Origin: Photobacterium aphoticum
GTDB lineage: Bacteria; Pseudomonadota; Gammaproteobacteria; Enterobacterales; Vibrionaceae
Reading direction: 5' to 3'
NCBI RefSeq assembly: GCF_001029435.1
Contig: NZ_LDOV01000010.1
Location: 496,001-560,000 of the forward strand
Length of the DNA: 64,000 bases
Shown: positions 21,360 to 31,145 of the stretch, piece after piece
Numbering within the stretch: position 1 is the stretch's first letter
Layout of the letters: each line of letters starts with the position of its first letter
The notes under the pieces: model-generated
Seen by the model: only the letters and a program-made list of their open reading frames with translations
Database searches by the model: none
What the model was told of the DNA's origin: nothing
Made by a program: the position numbers and the translations under genes

Positions 21360-22352
21360 TTATTTTACAGCCGCTTTAATGGCTTGCTCGATGAACAGTT
21401 TGAAATCATGACCATGATGTTCCAGCATTTTCGGGAACATGGAGATTGGCGTCATACCTGGGAAGGTGTTGATTTCATTCAGCAGAATTTCGTTGTCTTC
21501 GCTCAGGAAGAAATCGATACGAGACAAATCTTTCAGCTTCATGTGAACGAATGCTTTACGTGCGTATTCACGCATCGCTTCGACTTGCTCTTCTGTTACA
21601 TTGCTCGCCTCAACCACAGTGGTTGATACACTTGTCGCACTGTACTTTTCTTCGTAGCTGTAAAACTTGTCATCTGGGCAAGACACTTCACCCGGCTTGG
21701 TGATCACCAATTCATCGCCGTACTGGTAAGCCGCAATTTCTAGCTCTCGTGGCTTAATCGCTTTTTCGATCAGCACCTGATCAGAATAAGTGAACGCTTC
21801 ATTCACCGCGTGTGTCAGTTCATCTTTATTCGTTACACGGTAACAGCCAACAGATGAACCCTGACAAGCGGCCTTAACAAAGATGGTGCCCCACTTGACC
21901 AGCGCTGCGTCAGCTTGGTCATGGGCATCTTGATTGTTTTCACTCAGGAAGACATACGGTGTGTTTGGAATGCCTAGCGCATCAAACCACAGTTTAGTGG
22001 TGATTTTGTTGAAGCAATTGGTGCTCGCTTCTGCACCACAACCCATATACGGCAGTTTTGCCATATCCAGGAATGATTGCAGATCACCGGTTTCACCCGG
22101 GAAACCGTGTACACATGGGATCACATAATCAACAGTGACCTTGTCGTCACCCACTTGCAGGGTACGATCAAGGTTCAGTTGGCAAGCGACGCCTTCCGCG
22201 TTAAACCAACCGTCTGTTTTCATTTCAATACGGGTGTACTGAACATCGTCAATCTGTTGGAGCTTTTGCTCAATGTAATTTGCGGATACGAGAGAAACTT
22301 CGTGCTCGGCGCTACCGCCGCCACAGAGTAGTAATACGTGGATTGAGCTCAT
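21360..22352 (-). CDS. ddl: D-alanine--D-alanine ligase
   Basis: The start at 22352 (MSSIHVLLLCGGGSAEHEVSL) follows AAGGGATGATA; a longer frame begins at 22382. The 330-residue enzyme has the ATP-grasp layout: N-terminal GGGSAEHEVSL, the FVKAACQGSSVGC glycine-rich lid, the EKYSATS omega-loop region, and DLSRIDFFLSED...LNEINTFPGMT with metal ligands. It joins two D-alanines for peptidoglycan precursors in the cytoplasm. It is a stand-alone gene away from the dcw cluster, so it is the DdlA-type copy. Confidence is high. Confidence 0.96.
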   Translation of the reverse strand: MSSIHVLLLCGGGSAEHEVSLVSANYIEQKLQQIDDVQYTRIEMKTDGWFNAEGVACQLNLDRTLQVGDDKVTVDYVIPCVHGFPGETGDLQSFLDMAKLPYMGCGAEASTNCFNKITTKLWFDALGIPNTPYVFLSENNQDAHDQADAALVKWGTIFVKAACQGSSVGCYRVTNKDELTHAVNEAFTYSDQVLIEKAIKPRELEIAAYQYGDELVITKPGEVSCPDDKFYSYEEKYSATSVSTTVVEASNVTEEQVEAMREYARKAFVHMKLKDLSRIDFFLSEDNEILLNEINTFPGMTPISMFPKMLEHHGHDFKLFIEQAIKAAVK

Positions 22353-22708
22353 TATCATCCCTTGTTTATCGATACTGACCATCTAGCCAGCAGCAGTCTG
22401 GTGCTATTTTGTGGCCCCTGACCTCGAAGAAAAGGCCGTTTTCCACAAAATAAAATCTGCCCTAATAGTAATAAAAAAAAGGGAGCTATTGCACCCTATA
22501 TCTTACTCATTAGTGATATCTTTTGCTTAAAAGGATCCTGTAAGGTTAATTAACCAACAGCTATGGCAAATTTGCGCCACGCCATACGTTAACTGCATAT
22601 TTCGCTAACAAAAGCCGGTTAAACAAAAGGCTCACGATGTGAATAGAGATTCATTAAATCAACCTCACAATCACAACGCAAGCCTATTTTTAACATTTGA
22701 TTAAATAG
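22353..22708. other. Intergenic region upstream of ddl
   Basis: This gap lies between ddl and acr3, both on the minus strand. It presumably holds the ddl promoter and the acr3 terminator, but I see no clear box or strong hairpin. Confidence 0.4.
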
Positions 22709-23746
22709 TTATGCAGTTTCCAGTGCAAACTGATTTTTCGTTTTGTTGGCATATGCCACTAATGACAGCATAACCGGCACCTCAACCAATACCCCGACAA
22801 CCGTTGCTAATGCAGCACCCGAATGAATACCGAACAAACTAATGGCGACGGCGACAGCAAGTTCAAAGAAGTTTGAAGCACCAATCATTGCCCCTGGCGC
22901 CGCGACCTGGTGCGGTTGTTTCCATTTACGCATCCACACATAAGCTACCGCAAAAATCAGGTACGTCTGAATCAGCAATGGAATGGCGATCAGTACGATG
23001 TCTAATGGGTTGCTGATGATTTTCTCTGCTTGAAAACCGAATAACAGAATCACTGTACCCACAAGGCCAAGAATCGATAGCGGTTTGATTTTCTTCGACA
23101 ACTGTTCCAGCTTAGCCTGCTGCTTTGCAGGATCCCCTTTTCGCAACACCATGCGGGTTAACACACCGGCCAACAACGGAATGATGACGAACAACGTCAC
23201 AGACAACAGTAAGGTATCCCATGGCACGGTCACTTCGGTAACGCCCAACAAGAAGGCCGCAATCGGTGCAAATGCCACAACCATGATCAGGTCATTCACC
23301 GCTACCTGAACCAATGTGTAGTTTGCGTCACCTTTGGTCAGCTGACTCCACACAAATACCATCGCGGTACACGGAGCCACACCCAGCAGAATCATACCGG
23401 CAATGTATTCGTCACCCAGAGACGGTGAAATCCATGCGCCAAACAGATGGCGAATAAAGAACACCGCCAACAACGCCATTGTGAAAGGCTTAATCAGCCA
23501 GTTCACAACAATGGTGATCACCAACCCTTTGGGACGTTGGTGGATCTTTTTTATCGAACCAAAGTCGATTTGCATCATCATCGGATAAATCATTAACCAA
23601 ATCAGCACAGCAATCACCATGTTGATTTGCGCGTATTGCAGACCTCCTAAGAAGGTAAAGACGTCCGGAAACAGCACGCCACCGGCAATCCCCAGCACCA
23701 TACCGATGCCGACCCAAATACTGAGAAAGCGTTCAAAAATACCCAC
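22709..23746 (-). CDS. acr3: Arsenite efflux transporter ACR3
   Basis: The 345-residue protein has ten membrane helices and the ACR3 signatures: [45 protein letters not shown] (with the key cysteine in APCTAMVF) and [18 protein letters not shown]. It exports As(III), and sometimes Sb(III), across the inner membrane using the proton gradient. It lies 24 nt downstream of an ArsR regulator and forms a minimal arsRB operon. No arsC or arsA is visible nearby. Confidence 0.94.
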   Translation of the reverse strand: MGIFERFLSIWVGIGMVLGIAGGVLFPDVFTFLGGLQYAQINMVIAVLIWLMIYPMMMQIDFGSIKKIHQRPKGLVITIVVNWLIKPFTMALLAVFFIRHLFGAWISPSLGDEYIAGMILLGVAPCTAMVFVWSQLTKGDANYTLVQVAVNDLIMVVAFAPIAAFLLGVTEVTVPWDTLLLSVTLFVIIPLLAGVLTRMVLRKGDPAKQQAKLEQLSKKIKPLSILGLVGTVILLFGFQAEKIISNPLDIVLIAIPLLIQTYLIFAVAYVWMRKWKQPHQVAAPGAMIGASNFFELAVAVAISLFGIHSGAALATVVGVLVEVPVMLSLVAYANKTKNQFALETA

Positions 23747-23770
23747 GATTAATCCCTCACAATTGTGCGT

Positions 23771-24100
23771 TTAGCACCGTTTAGTTAACTGGCTTGGATG
23801 ACAGGGTGCAGACGTATCATCCGCACAACACGCCTCTGTCATGTATTCGATAAGATCCATCATCAATGGAATATTGGCGCGATAACGTTGGTAACGCCCC
23901 TGCTGTTCAACTGACACAAGGCCTGCATGCAGCATGGCTTTGAGGTGAAACGACAGTGAATTGGGCGCAACATCTAACGCACTGGCCATTTCCCCGGCAA
24001 CCCGTCCTTCATGACCGGCTTTGACCAATAATCGCCAAATATCTAAACGCACACCGGATGACAGTGAATCAAAAATATGTGTGGCTTGTTCTCTTTCCAT
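23771..24100 (-). CDS. arsR: ArsR-family arsenic-responsive repressor
   Basis: The 109-residue winged-helix protein has recognition helix VAPNSLSFHLKAMLHAGLV and wing QQGRYQRYRA. The DNA-binding helix lacks the classical CxC As(III) site. Instead a C-terminal cluster (ACCADDTSAPC and a final C) can bind arsenite, as in the Acidithiobacillus-type ArsR with C-terminal cysteines. Derepression would induce acr3. An inverted repeat TTTAGA-tatt-TCTAAA at 24182-24197 is a possible operator. Confidence 0.9.
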   Translation of the reverse strand: MEREQATHIFDSLSSGVRLDIWRLLVKAGHEGRVAGEMASALDVAPNSLSFHLKAMLHAGLVSVEQQGRYQRYRANIPLMMDLIEYMTEACCADDTSAPCHPSQLTKRC

Positions 24101-24181
24101 TTTCTGCTCTTACTGCGACAACAGCGTGTACTTATCTTTAATTCAATACTACAAGAACTCTTGAAATGATCAATGTATAAA

Positions 24182-24197
24182 TTTAGATATTTCTAAA
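24182..24197. promoter_or_regulatory. Inverted repeat upstream of arsR
   Basis: TTTAGA-TATT-TCTAAA is perfect, 82 bp before the arsR start. Nearby TTGAAATGAT occurs twice (about 24164 and 24225). It could bind ArsR, but ArsR sites usually lie closer to the promoter. Confidence 0.35.
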
Positions 24198-24269
24198 AAT
24201 ATAGAATCATAATATTGAAATGATACGTGACAAAATGCTGTCTGAATGAGCTAATGGATTGATAGAAAA

Positions 24270-24298
24270 CAAAAAAGCAGCCGAGATTGGCTGCTTTT
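24270..24298 (-). terminator. Terminator of the SPOR lipoprotein gene
   Basis: AAAAGCAGCC-gagatt-GGCTGCTTTT lies about 60 nt past the stop of the minus-strand SPOR gene. Confidence 0.75.
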
Positions 24299-24356
24299 CA
24301 TTACATCGTGATTTGCACGATGAGGTAAACGTAACGTGACAGCGTCACCGATAGGT

Positions 24357-24950
24357 TTACTTCACCTGCGTCAATTTAGGGAATGCTGACGTCTTGATTT
24401 GGCGTAGGTCACGGACGAATGGACCGAAGTCTTTCATTTCTTGTGGCAACGCCTGTAATGCCTGACGTGCCGCGTCTTTCGTTTCAAACTGACCGTACAG
24501 CAAGGTGTACCATGGTGCGCCGTTCAAATCTCGCTCGTTCACCCACACAGGTTGTGCCGCAGGTAGACGATTTACATAACGTGAAAAACCAGACTCATGC
24601 TTACTCGCTACCACCTGAATAGTGTAACCATCCACAGCTTTAGTGGCGTATTTGTAGATAACAGGTTTCTCATCACTTGGCGGAGAAATCACCACGGACT
24701 CTGCCGCATATTCCTCTACCACCGTTTCCGACGGTTTCTGTTCAATGACTTTATCTGTCACTTTCTCTTTCACAACCGTATCGACCACTTCCACCGTCGT
24801 CGTTTCTTTCAGAGGATCCTTTTCAAAGACGAAAGCAGGCTCAGTTTGGTATTGCTCTTGCACAGATGAAGTCACCAATTCAGTCGTTTCTGATTCGGTT
24901 GCGCAACCGGAAAGCATCACTGCAGCAGCGATGAAGACAATTTTTTTCAT
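24357..24950 (-). CDS. SPOR-domain lipoprotein (197 aa)
   Basis: A lipobox LSGC at residue 15 follows a short signal peptide. Residues 25-100 are a flexible Glu/Val/Thr-rich linker. Residues 108-185 are a SPOR domain (GYTIQVVASKHESGFSRYVNRLP...PWYTLLYGQFETKDAARQALQALPQEMKDFGPFVRDL), which binds peptidoglycan strands stripped of stem peptides at division sites. It is likely an outer-membrane lipoprotein with a role at the septum. A smaller lipoprotein with a related SPOR domain lies at 47286-47696. Confidence 0.85.
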   Translation of the reverse strand: MKKIVFIAAAVMLSGCATESETTELVTSSVQEQYQTEPAFVFEKDPLKETTTVEVVDTVVKEKVTDKVIEQKPSETVVEEYAAESVVISPPSDEKPVIYKYATKAVDGYTIQVVASKHESGFSRYVNRLPAAQPVWVNERDLNGAPWYTLLYGQFETKDAARQALQALPQEMKDFGPFVRDLRQIKTSAFPKLTQVK

Positions 24951-25103
24951 TCTTTTCTACCATATAGAAATTTTTGCTCACATGATGCCGTCAGTTTTTA
25001 GCCCATTCAACCCCAAAGTTAAGATAGATCAATGAGTCCTTGTGATTTATCACATGAAATACGTATTGAATCGTGATCTTCACACCTTTTTATGGAGCTA
25101 CTT

Positions 25104-25613
25104 ATGGCCGATCCTCACATTCAGAGCGAACTTGACGCGTTAGATAAGCTGACCGTTATCCTTTATCGCTCTGCGCTTACCACCTCGGCAGGTATCATGT
25201 CGATTGTTGCGTGGGAACACCAATTCGCAACCGTCGCGCTCGTTATCGCTGCACTGCTTGCCACCACCACGGTGCATATTTATGACAAACGCTTCCGTTG
25301 GTTGATTCTGGGCAGTGCCCTGTTTGCCACCGTTTGGCAATTGATCGGCCTGTGGCAACCACTGGCGCTGGGTGCGGCATTGTTTGCCTTCAGTGCGCTG
25401 GCGATCAAAGAATACTTCTGTTTCCAAATCAAGGCTCTGCTACTCACGCCTTTGGCATTGGGTGGCTTCTGGTTCTGTACCGTATTCGGACAGGCACAAA
25501 TCAGCATCGCCTTCAGCATGACAGGTGCCATTCTGTTGGCTGTCGCTGCATTTTCTAAATGGCGTATGCCACTGCATTACGACATTGGTGATAAGTCCCG
25601 TTACCAAATTTAA
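25104..25613 (+). CDS. DUF2301 inner-membrane protein
   Basis: I chose the ATG at 25104, with GGAG six bases upstream. The 169-residue protein has five or six membrane helices, starts with a short soluble helix (IQSELDALDKLTVILYRSAL) and contains the family text IKEYFCFQIKALLLTPLALGGFWFC. It belongs to DUF2301 integral membrane proteins, of unknown function and common in vibrios and cyanobacteria. A single gene. Confidence 0.8.
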   Translation: MADPHIQSELDALDKLTVILYRSALTTSAGIMSIVAWEHQFATVALVIAALLATTTVHIYDKRFRWLILGSALFATVWQLIGLWQPLALGAALFAFSALAIKEYFCFQIKALLLTPLALGGFWFCTVFGQAQISIAFSMTGAILLAVAAFSKWRMPLHYDIGDKSRYQI

Positions 25614-25852
25614 CGCTTTTTTCGCGGCATCGTTGCCACTCAGCACGTTAACAAGGAAGTTAACGGTCTGAGCCAGAATGCTTTGCTTGCCGTTGATCAC
25701 ACCTCCTACACCCCAGTCAGACACCCGCTAACACTTTCGTTACACTCATCTAAGCACTTCATACTGCGGTGACGCTTTTTCAGGTTCCGTTTTACGTTCT
25801 TCAAGTGCGATCCCATTGCGTCCACACCACCCACGCATAAGAGAGATGAGTC

Positions 25853-28549
25853 ATGGAAGGCATCGATAAGCTACTCAAACCACAATCAATCACGGTCATT
25901 GGCGCATCTGACAATCCCGCCCGTGCCGGTAACGTCGTTATTCGTAACTTATTGGCCGGTTCTTTCCGTGGCCCGATCATGCCGGTTACCCCCAAGTATG
26001 ACGCTGTTGCCGGTGTTTTAGCCTACCCGACCATCGACAGCCTGCCTCGTGTGCCTGACTTGGCTATCGTTTGTACCCATGCCAGCCGCAATGTAGACAT
26101 CATTGAGCAACTCGGCAAGAAAGGCGTCAAAGTCGCTATCATTCTGGCGGCGGGCATGAACCAGATCCATCACGATGATGGCACCACCGAAGAAGAGCGG
26201 ATGTTTGCCACCGCCCAGCAATACAACATGCGTATTGTCGGTCCGAATAGCATGGGACTGATACTTCCTTGGCTGAATCTGAATGCGTCGTTCTCACCCA
26301 TTCCCGCTAACAAAGGGAATATTGCGTTTATCTCCCAATCGGCTGCCGTGTGTACCACCATTTTGGACTGGGCCAAGAACAAACATATCGGCTTTTCAAC
26401 CTTCCTTTCTTTAGGGGATGCCTGCGACATCAATTTCGCTGAATTGCTGGACACGCTGTGCCGTGACAGTAAAACAGAAGCCATTTTGCTGTATGTGGAT
26501 TCAGTGAAAGATGCCCGACGTTTTATGTCCGCAGCCCGTGCCGCTGCGCGAAACCGCCGTATTTTGGTGGTAAAAAGTGGACGTACCCAAGCCGGCAGTG
26601 CCGCCGCAATGTTACATACCGGTGGCCCAGCGGGATTGGATGCCGTCTATGATGCTGCGATTCGCCGTTCAGGAATGTTACGGGTGAACAACACCCACGA
26701 ACTGTTTGCCGCCGTAGAAACCTTGGCGCATTCTGTGCCGCTACGTGGTGAACGGCTCGCTATTCTGACCAATGGTGGCGGTCCGGCCATTATGGCGGTG
26801 GATGCCTTGTCTGATCGCGGCGGTAAGCTGGCGACACTCAGTGACGATACCATTCAAAAACTGTCAGCCTTTTTACCCTCGTGCTGGTCGCACGCCAACC
26901 CCATCGACATCATTGGTGATGCAGACATTCAACGCTACGAGCAAGCCGTGAATGTGTTGCTCGACAGTGATGATTTCGATGCCCTGCTGATCATGCACTC
27001 CCCGTCAGCTATCGCCCCTGGCAATGACACCGCAAAACGACTAGCAGAGGTGATCAAAGCGCATCCACGCAGCCGGAAATTCAACATTCTCACCAATTGG
27101 GCCGGTGAAGACGAAGCCATTGTCTCCCGTAAAATCTTCACCGAAGCGGGCTATCCGGCATACCGCACACCAGAAAGTGCCGTTTCCGCCTTCATGCATT
27201 TGGTCGAATACCGCCGTAACCAGAAGCAATTAATGGAAACACCGGTCTCGACAGGCGAAGTACAGGCCAATCCCCGCCATGTGCATGACATTCTTAATCA
27301 CTTATTGGCTCAGGGGATCCACCAGCTAGAGACCCATGAAATGCGCCCTGTCTTGGAGAGTTACGGGTTTACCACCTTGCCAACGTGGATTGCGAGCGAC
27401 CCTTCTGAAGCGGCTCACATTGCGAACCAAATCGGTTATCCGGTCGCGGTTAAACTGCGCTCGCCAGACATTCCGCATAAATCTGAAGTCCATGGCGTCA
27501 TGCTGCATTTACGCAGTGCAGAAGAAGTCGCAAACAGCGCCCAAGCCATTTTGGATCGTGTTTCCCTCGACTACCCACATGCGCAAATTGATGGTCTGTT
27601 AGTTCAACGCATGGCCAAACGGACTGGCGCACAAGAGTTACGTATTTCCGTCCATCATGATGCGATTTTCGGCCCGGTAATTTTACTGGGAGAAGATACT
27701 GCCGAATGGGCCATTCACAAAGATGCCGCCGTAGCGATTCCGCCGCTGAACATGGCGCTGGCACGCTACATGGTGATCAATGCAATAAAAACCGGCAAGA
27801 TCCGTCAACGACACCGTCCGGAAGGCCTCGACATTCAAGCCTTGTGCAAGCTGCTCGTGAAAATGTCGCAGTTGATCATTGATTGTCCCGAAATCAAAAC
27901 CTTTGATATTCATCCGCTGCTCGCCTCTGGGGATGAGATGACAGTCATCGATGCCTCTATGTCGATTGCGCCGTTCTCTGGCGACAAAGCGGCGCGTTTA
28001 GCCATTCGTCCGTATCCCGTCGAATTAGAAGAAGCCGTGACGCTCAAAGACGGTCGCGAGATCTTGCTGCGCCCTATTTTGCCGGAAGATGAGCCTTTGC
28101 ATGCGGATTTCATTTCTCACGTGTCCGTCGATGATTTGTATAAGCGGTTTTTCTCGGACGTGGGCGAGCTGAATCACGAAGCGTTAGCGAATCTGACACA
28201 AATCGATTATGACCGTGAAATGGCGTTCGTTGCGGTAGAGACGATCTTGGATGATCAAGGCCATGCTACGCCGTCGATCATTGGCGTGACGCGAGCGTTG
28301 TCTGACCCGGATAATACCGAGGCGGAATTTGCTATTTTAGTGCGTTCCGATCTTAAAGGGATCGGCCTGGGCAGTATTTTAATGGATAAGATCATCCGTT
28401 ATTGCCAATCCACGCGCCTGAAATATATGACCGGTATGACGATGCCCGCTAACCGAGGCATGATCATGTTAGCGCAGAAAGTCGGTTTTCAAATCGATAT
28501 TCAAATGGAAGATGGCGTTGTAGAGATGTTGCTGCCGTTGAAGCGTTAG
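25853..28549 (+). CDS. pat: Pat/YfiQ protein lysine acetyltransferase
   Basis: The 898-residue protein has, in order, a CoA-binding domain (SITVIGASDNPARAGNVVIRNLL), succinyl-CoA-ligase-like domains (HTGGPAGLDAVYDAAIRRSG; LTNGGGPAIMAVDAL), an ATP-grasp domain (PVAVKLRSPDIPHKSEVHGVMLHL) and a C-terminal GNAT domain (about 730-898, with LKGIGLGSILMDKIIRYCQ). This is the full Gcn5-type protein acetyltransferase that acetylates acetyl-CoA synthetase and other proteins from acetyl-CoA. The ligase part is a non-catalytic acetyl-CoA sensor in known members. A single gene. Confidence 0.93.
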   Translation: MEGIDKLLKPQSITVIGASDNPARAGNVVIRNLLAGSFRGPIMPVTPKYDAVAGVLAYPTIDSLPRVPDLAIVCTHASRNVDIIEQLGKKGVKVAIILAAGMNQIHHDDGTTEEERMFATAQQYNMRIVGPNSMGLILPWLNLNASFSPIPANKGNIAFISQSAAVCTTILDWAKNKHIGFSTFLSLGDACDINFAELLDTLCRDSKTEAILLYVDSVKDARRFMSAARAAARNRRILVVKSGRTQAGSAAAMLHTGGPAGLDAVYDAAIRRSGMLRVNNTHELFAAVETLAHSVPLRGERLAILTNGGGPAIMAVDALSDRGGKLATLSDDTIQKLSAFLPSCWSHANPIDIIGDADIQRYEQAVNVLLDSDDFDALLIMHSPSAIAPGNDTAKRLAEVIKAHPRSRKFNILTNWAGEDEAIVSRKIFTEAGYPAYRTPESAVSAFMHLVEYRRNQKQLMETPVSTGEVQANPRHVHDILNHLLAQGIHQLETHEMRPVLESYGFTTLPTWIASDPSEAAHIANQIGYPVAVKLRSPDIPHKSEVHGVMLHLRSAEEVANSAQAILDRVSLDYPHAQIDGLLVQRMAKRTGAQELRISVHHDAIFGPVILLGEDTAEWAIHKDAAVAIPPLNMALARYMVINAIKTGKIRQRHRPEGLDIQALCKLLVKMSQLIIDCPEIKTFDIHPLLASGDEMTVIDASMSIAPFSGDKAARLAIRPYPVELEEAVTLKDGREILLRPILPEDEPLHADFISHVSVDDLYKRFFSDVGELNHEALANLTQIDYDREMAFVAVETILDDQGHATPSIIGVTRALSDPDNTEAEFAILVRSDLKGIGLGSILMDKIIRYCQSTRLKYMTGMTMPANRGMIMLAQKVGFQIDIQMEDGVVEMLLPLKR

Positions 28550-28708
28550 CGGCCAAAACAGCGTCTGCAGTATGTTGATATTATTGATAAAGTGCGAATC
28601 TTCTCGATGAATCACCTTTCTTGATTCACTTCTATGCAAGAGATCGCACTTCTTTTTCAGACAATGGATTATTATCTGCTCAGTTTTTTACTTTGATAGG
28701 AAATCATT

Positions 28709-28999
28709 ATGATCAAAGCGCTTATTGCCGCTATTAATGGACGTAGAGAAATACATTTTACCTACAACGGGCTTCATCGCGTGGCGCATCCCGTTGCGAT
28801 TGGCGAGTCGGATCAAGGGGACATCGTATTGCGTTGTTACCAAGGGGAAGACAGTTTCGTGCCGTCAGCGTTGGAATGGTGTGTCTGTAAAATTGAAGAC
28901 ATTCGAGAATTGAATTTGGCAGATAACGTGTTTGCCAATGATCCTCCGGGCTATCACAAAGGGGACATCCACATGCGTAAGATTTACGCCGAGCTTTGA
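28709..28999 (+). CDS. Small WYL-like domain protein
   Basis: The 96-residue protein is almost only a WYL-like beta-barrel: LIAAINGRREIHFTYNGLHRVAHPVAIGESDQGDIVLRCYQGE, then CVCKIEDIRELNL. WYL domains bind nucleic acid or nucleotide ligands and usually sit in larger regulators. Stand-alone forms exist in vibrios with no known role. AGGAAATC precedes the start. Confidence 0.65.
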   Translation: MIKALIAAINGRREIHFTYNGLHRVAHPVAIGESDQGDIVLRCYQGEDSFVPSALEWCVCKIEDIRELNLADNVFANDPPGYHKGDIHMRKIYAEL

Positions 29000-29068
29000 C
29001 TGTCAAACGGTAAAGAGCCGTACCTACTGCATATTGGGCGTAAGCCACTAAACACAATCTGTAAAATC

Positions 29069-29101
29069 AAAAAGGAGCCTCCGTATCATTGGCTCCTTTT
29101 T
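29069..29101. terminator. Bidirectional terminator
   Basis: AAAAGGAGCC, an 11-nt loop, GGCTCCTTTTTT between two convergent genes. Confidence 0.85.
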
Positions 29102-29125
29102 TATCCGTCTTTGAATGGTAGGCAA

Positions 29126-30040
29126 TTATTCCATCGGCTGATACGTATCCTTCATCGTCTCTTGCCAAATCTTCGGTAAGTGCTTAATACACCACGTCTT
29201 GGCTTGTCCCATCTGCCCACGATGCCACGCCATCACGATTTCCACTTCATTCGCCACTTTATCACCGATGATCTTCAACTCGCCCGCTTCCACCGCTTCT
29301 TTGGCATAAGCATAAGGCAGAGTCGCCACGCCTAGACCGGCTTTCAGCGCCACCAGCTTATCGTGCATCGTCGTCAGCGTGAGTAGCGGTTGGTCATCAA
29401 GAATATTGTGGGTGATTGGCGGTAAGCTTCGTGCGGTATCCGCTACGGCAATACTGCGATATTGTTTGCGCACTGATGGATCAAGCGGATCGGTTTCATT
29501 ATGAATAGGATGGTCAGGATGCGCGACCCAAACCACATCAATCATCCCAATCGGCTGCATTTTTACGTCTTGCGGCGATAAGGTTTGTGAAGACGCCAGA
29601 ATGATATCCGCCCTCTCATGCGATAAGGCTTCCCATGTACCGGCTAGCGCTTCTTCTTTCAGTTTCAATTTGGTCTTACTGTGTTTAGCCAATTGATCCA
29701 CCAGCGGCAGTAAGCGATCTAGGGTGATCAGGCTATCGTAAGCAATGGTCAGCTCTAATTCCCAACCATGTGCCAATGCACTGGCATCTGCGACCATTTC
29801 ATCAGCCGCAGCGAGCAATGCACGACCGCGTTGTAACAACAATAAACCCGCTTTAGTAAACACGGCACGATGCCCTGAGCGATCAAAAATCACCAAGTCC
29901 AGATCTTGTTCGAGTTTTTGAACCTGGTAGCTCAAAGATGAAGGTGCACGCCCCAGTTCTTCAGAGGCCGCCGCAAAACTGCCTCGACGTTCAATCGCAT
30001 CTAAAACCAGTAGTGCCTCAAAGGACAATAATTTATTCAC
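29126..30040 (-). CDS. LysR-family transcriptional regulator
   Basis: AAGGGAGC four bases before the GTG at 30040 selects this start over one at 30055. The 304-residue protein has the LysR helix-turn-helix (AIERRGSFAAASEELGRAPSSLSYQVQKLEQDL) and a substrate-binding domain. It resembles the YhaJ-type branch that opens LLSFEALLVLDAIERRGSFAAA. YhaJ responds to aromatic compounds in E. coli, but the target here is unknown because no metabolic gene is adjacent. Confidence 0.85.
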   Translation of the reverse strand: MNKLLSFEALLVLDAIERRGSFAAASEELGRAPSSLSYQVQKLEQDLDLVIFDRSGHRAVFTKAGLLLLQRGRALLAAADEMVADASALAHGWELELTIAYDSLITLDRLLPLVDQLAKHSKTKLKLKEEALAGTWEALSHERADIILASSQTLSPQDVKMQPIGMIDVVWVAHPDHPIHNETDPLDPSVRKQYRSIAVADTARSLPPITHNILDDQPLLTLTTMHDKLVALKAGLGVATLPYAYAKEAVEAGELKIIGDKVANEVEIVMAWHRGQMGQAKTWCIKHLPKIWQETMKDTYQPME

Positions 30041-30055
30041 GAAAGCTCCCTTCAA

Positions 30056-30491
30056 TGGCCGACGTTGTGTCTAGTTTGTTGTTTTTCTTCTGTTCACTAT
30101 ATGTGACCGTATTCTCAATTGCTATTTTTGCCGCATTAACGGTGAAAAGATAATCAACATCAGACAATCGAGATATAACACACTTTATTCACGCTACAGA
30201 ATGATTATTCACATTTGTTTGTATATCCCCGACATATTTCACACCGACATGATAAGTTAGTCATACAAATGACTAAGATTAGCCGTTTCTACAGAAAGAG
30301 TTACGTGAAATTGATCTATGCCAATATTCCATGAAAGACATTCCTCTAGATTCATTTAAGCAACGTAGAAAAATGAAAAAAGGACGAAACAACATCAACA
30401 TAACGTCTTGTTGCGTGTTCATCTTACCCACGGAAGTCTTCACTTTACGGTGACTGAGCTGTAAAGCGGAAGGTTGAATAAGGAATGCTAA
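30056..30491. other. Intergenic region between the LysR gene and the next gene
   Basis: This is divergent promoter space. I see no gene, RNA or clear operator. Confidence 0.4.
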
Positions 30492-30848
30492 ATGGAACAC
30501 CCTTCGCAGTCATTAACGCAAACACTGACTTACCTGAGACAATGTACCTCTCAATTGATGTCGACACACAGCGCAACACCTAATCAACTGTCTCTGCAGC
30601 GTGTGACGAAAATTGCCTCTATCGAAGCGATTGAATTAGAGCATGCCTCTAAACTGATCAATGGCATTCAAAAAGATCTTGCCCGAGCGCTGCACGCATT
30701 GGAAAACAATCAGACAGACGTGGCTCACGCTGCGCTTAGAACAGCCATGTCTCAGTTGAATCATGAAAACAAGCAACGTATTCAAACGCCCTATTCGCCG
30801 TTAGAAGCGCAACATGCTTTGGGGAATGATCCGGCTTTAGCGGGTTAA
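30492..30848 (+). CDS. Small helical protein, unknown (118 aa)
   Basis: AAGGA lies nine bases before the ATG. The 118-residue product is almost all alpha-helical, rich in Gln, Leu and Ala (SLTQTLTYLRQCTSQLMST; HASKLINGIQKDLARALHALENNQTDVAHAALRTAM), without membrane segment or catalytic motif. It looks like a four-helix or coiled-coil protein. I do not recognise a family. The stretch 30849-31019 after it has no gene. Confidence 0.6.
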   Translation: MEHPSQSLTQTLTYLRQCTSQLMSTHSATPNQLSLQRVTKIASIEAIELEHASKLINGIQKDLARALHALENNQTDVAHAALRTAMSQLNHENKQRIQTPYSPLEAQHALGNDPALAG

Positions 30849-31019
30849 TGACCTAAACAACACAATGAATTAGCAATAAATCCAATAACGTTACTGTTTA
30901 ACAGTGACATGATACATAGCAACACTACATAGAAGCGACACCGCCACACTGTGAAGTAATGGCTCCGTATACTGTCTCTAGACTAAATTCTTATAACAAT
31001 ATATCACCCACATGGAATC

Positions 31020-31069
31020 TGCCGGTTAGTGAAACATGTTAAATGTCCTGTCGCTACCGGCCTTTTTTT
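31020..31069 (+). terminator. Terminator before ydbH
   Basis: GCCGGTTAG and CTACCGGC pair around a long loop and are followed by TTTTTTT. Confidence 0.6.
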
Positions 31070-31145
31070 CAGCGTCCCGTCTGAGCTTATGATCTAGGCT
31101 TAAAGATAAACCCTATGGCAGTTTCATTTTGTTTATCTGAGTATT

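Noticed and set aside
24357-24950. SPOR lipoprotein as part of the arsenic operon
   Set aside because: It is separated from arsR by a terminator and a 250-bp gap; the shared strand is the only link.
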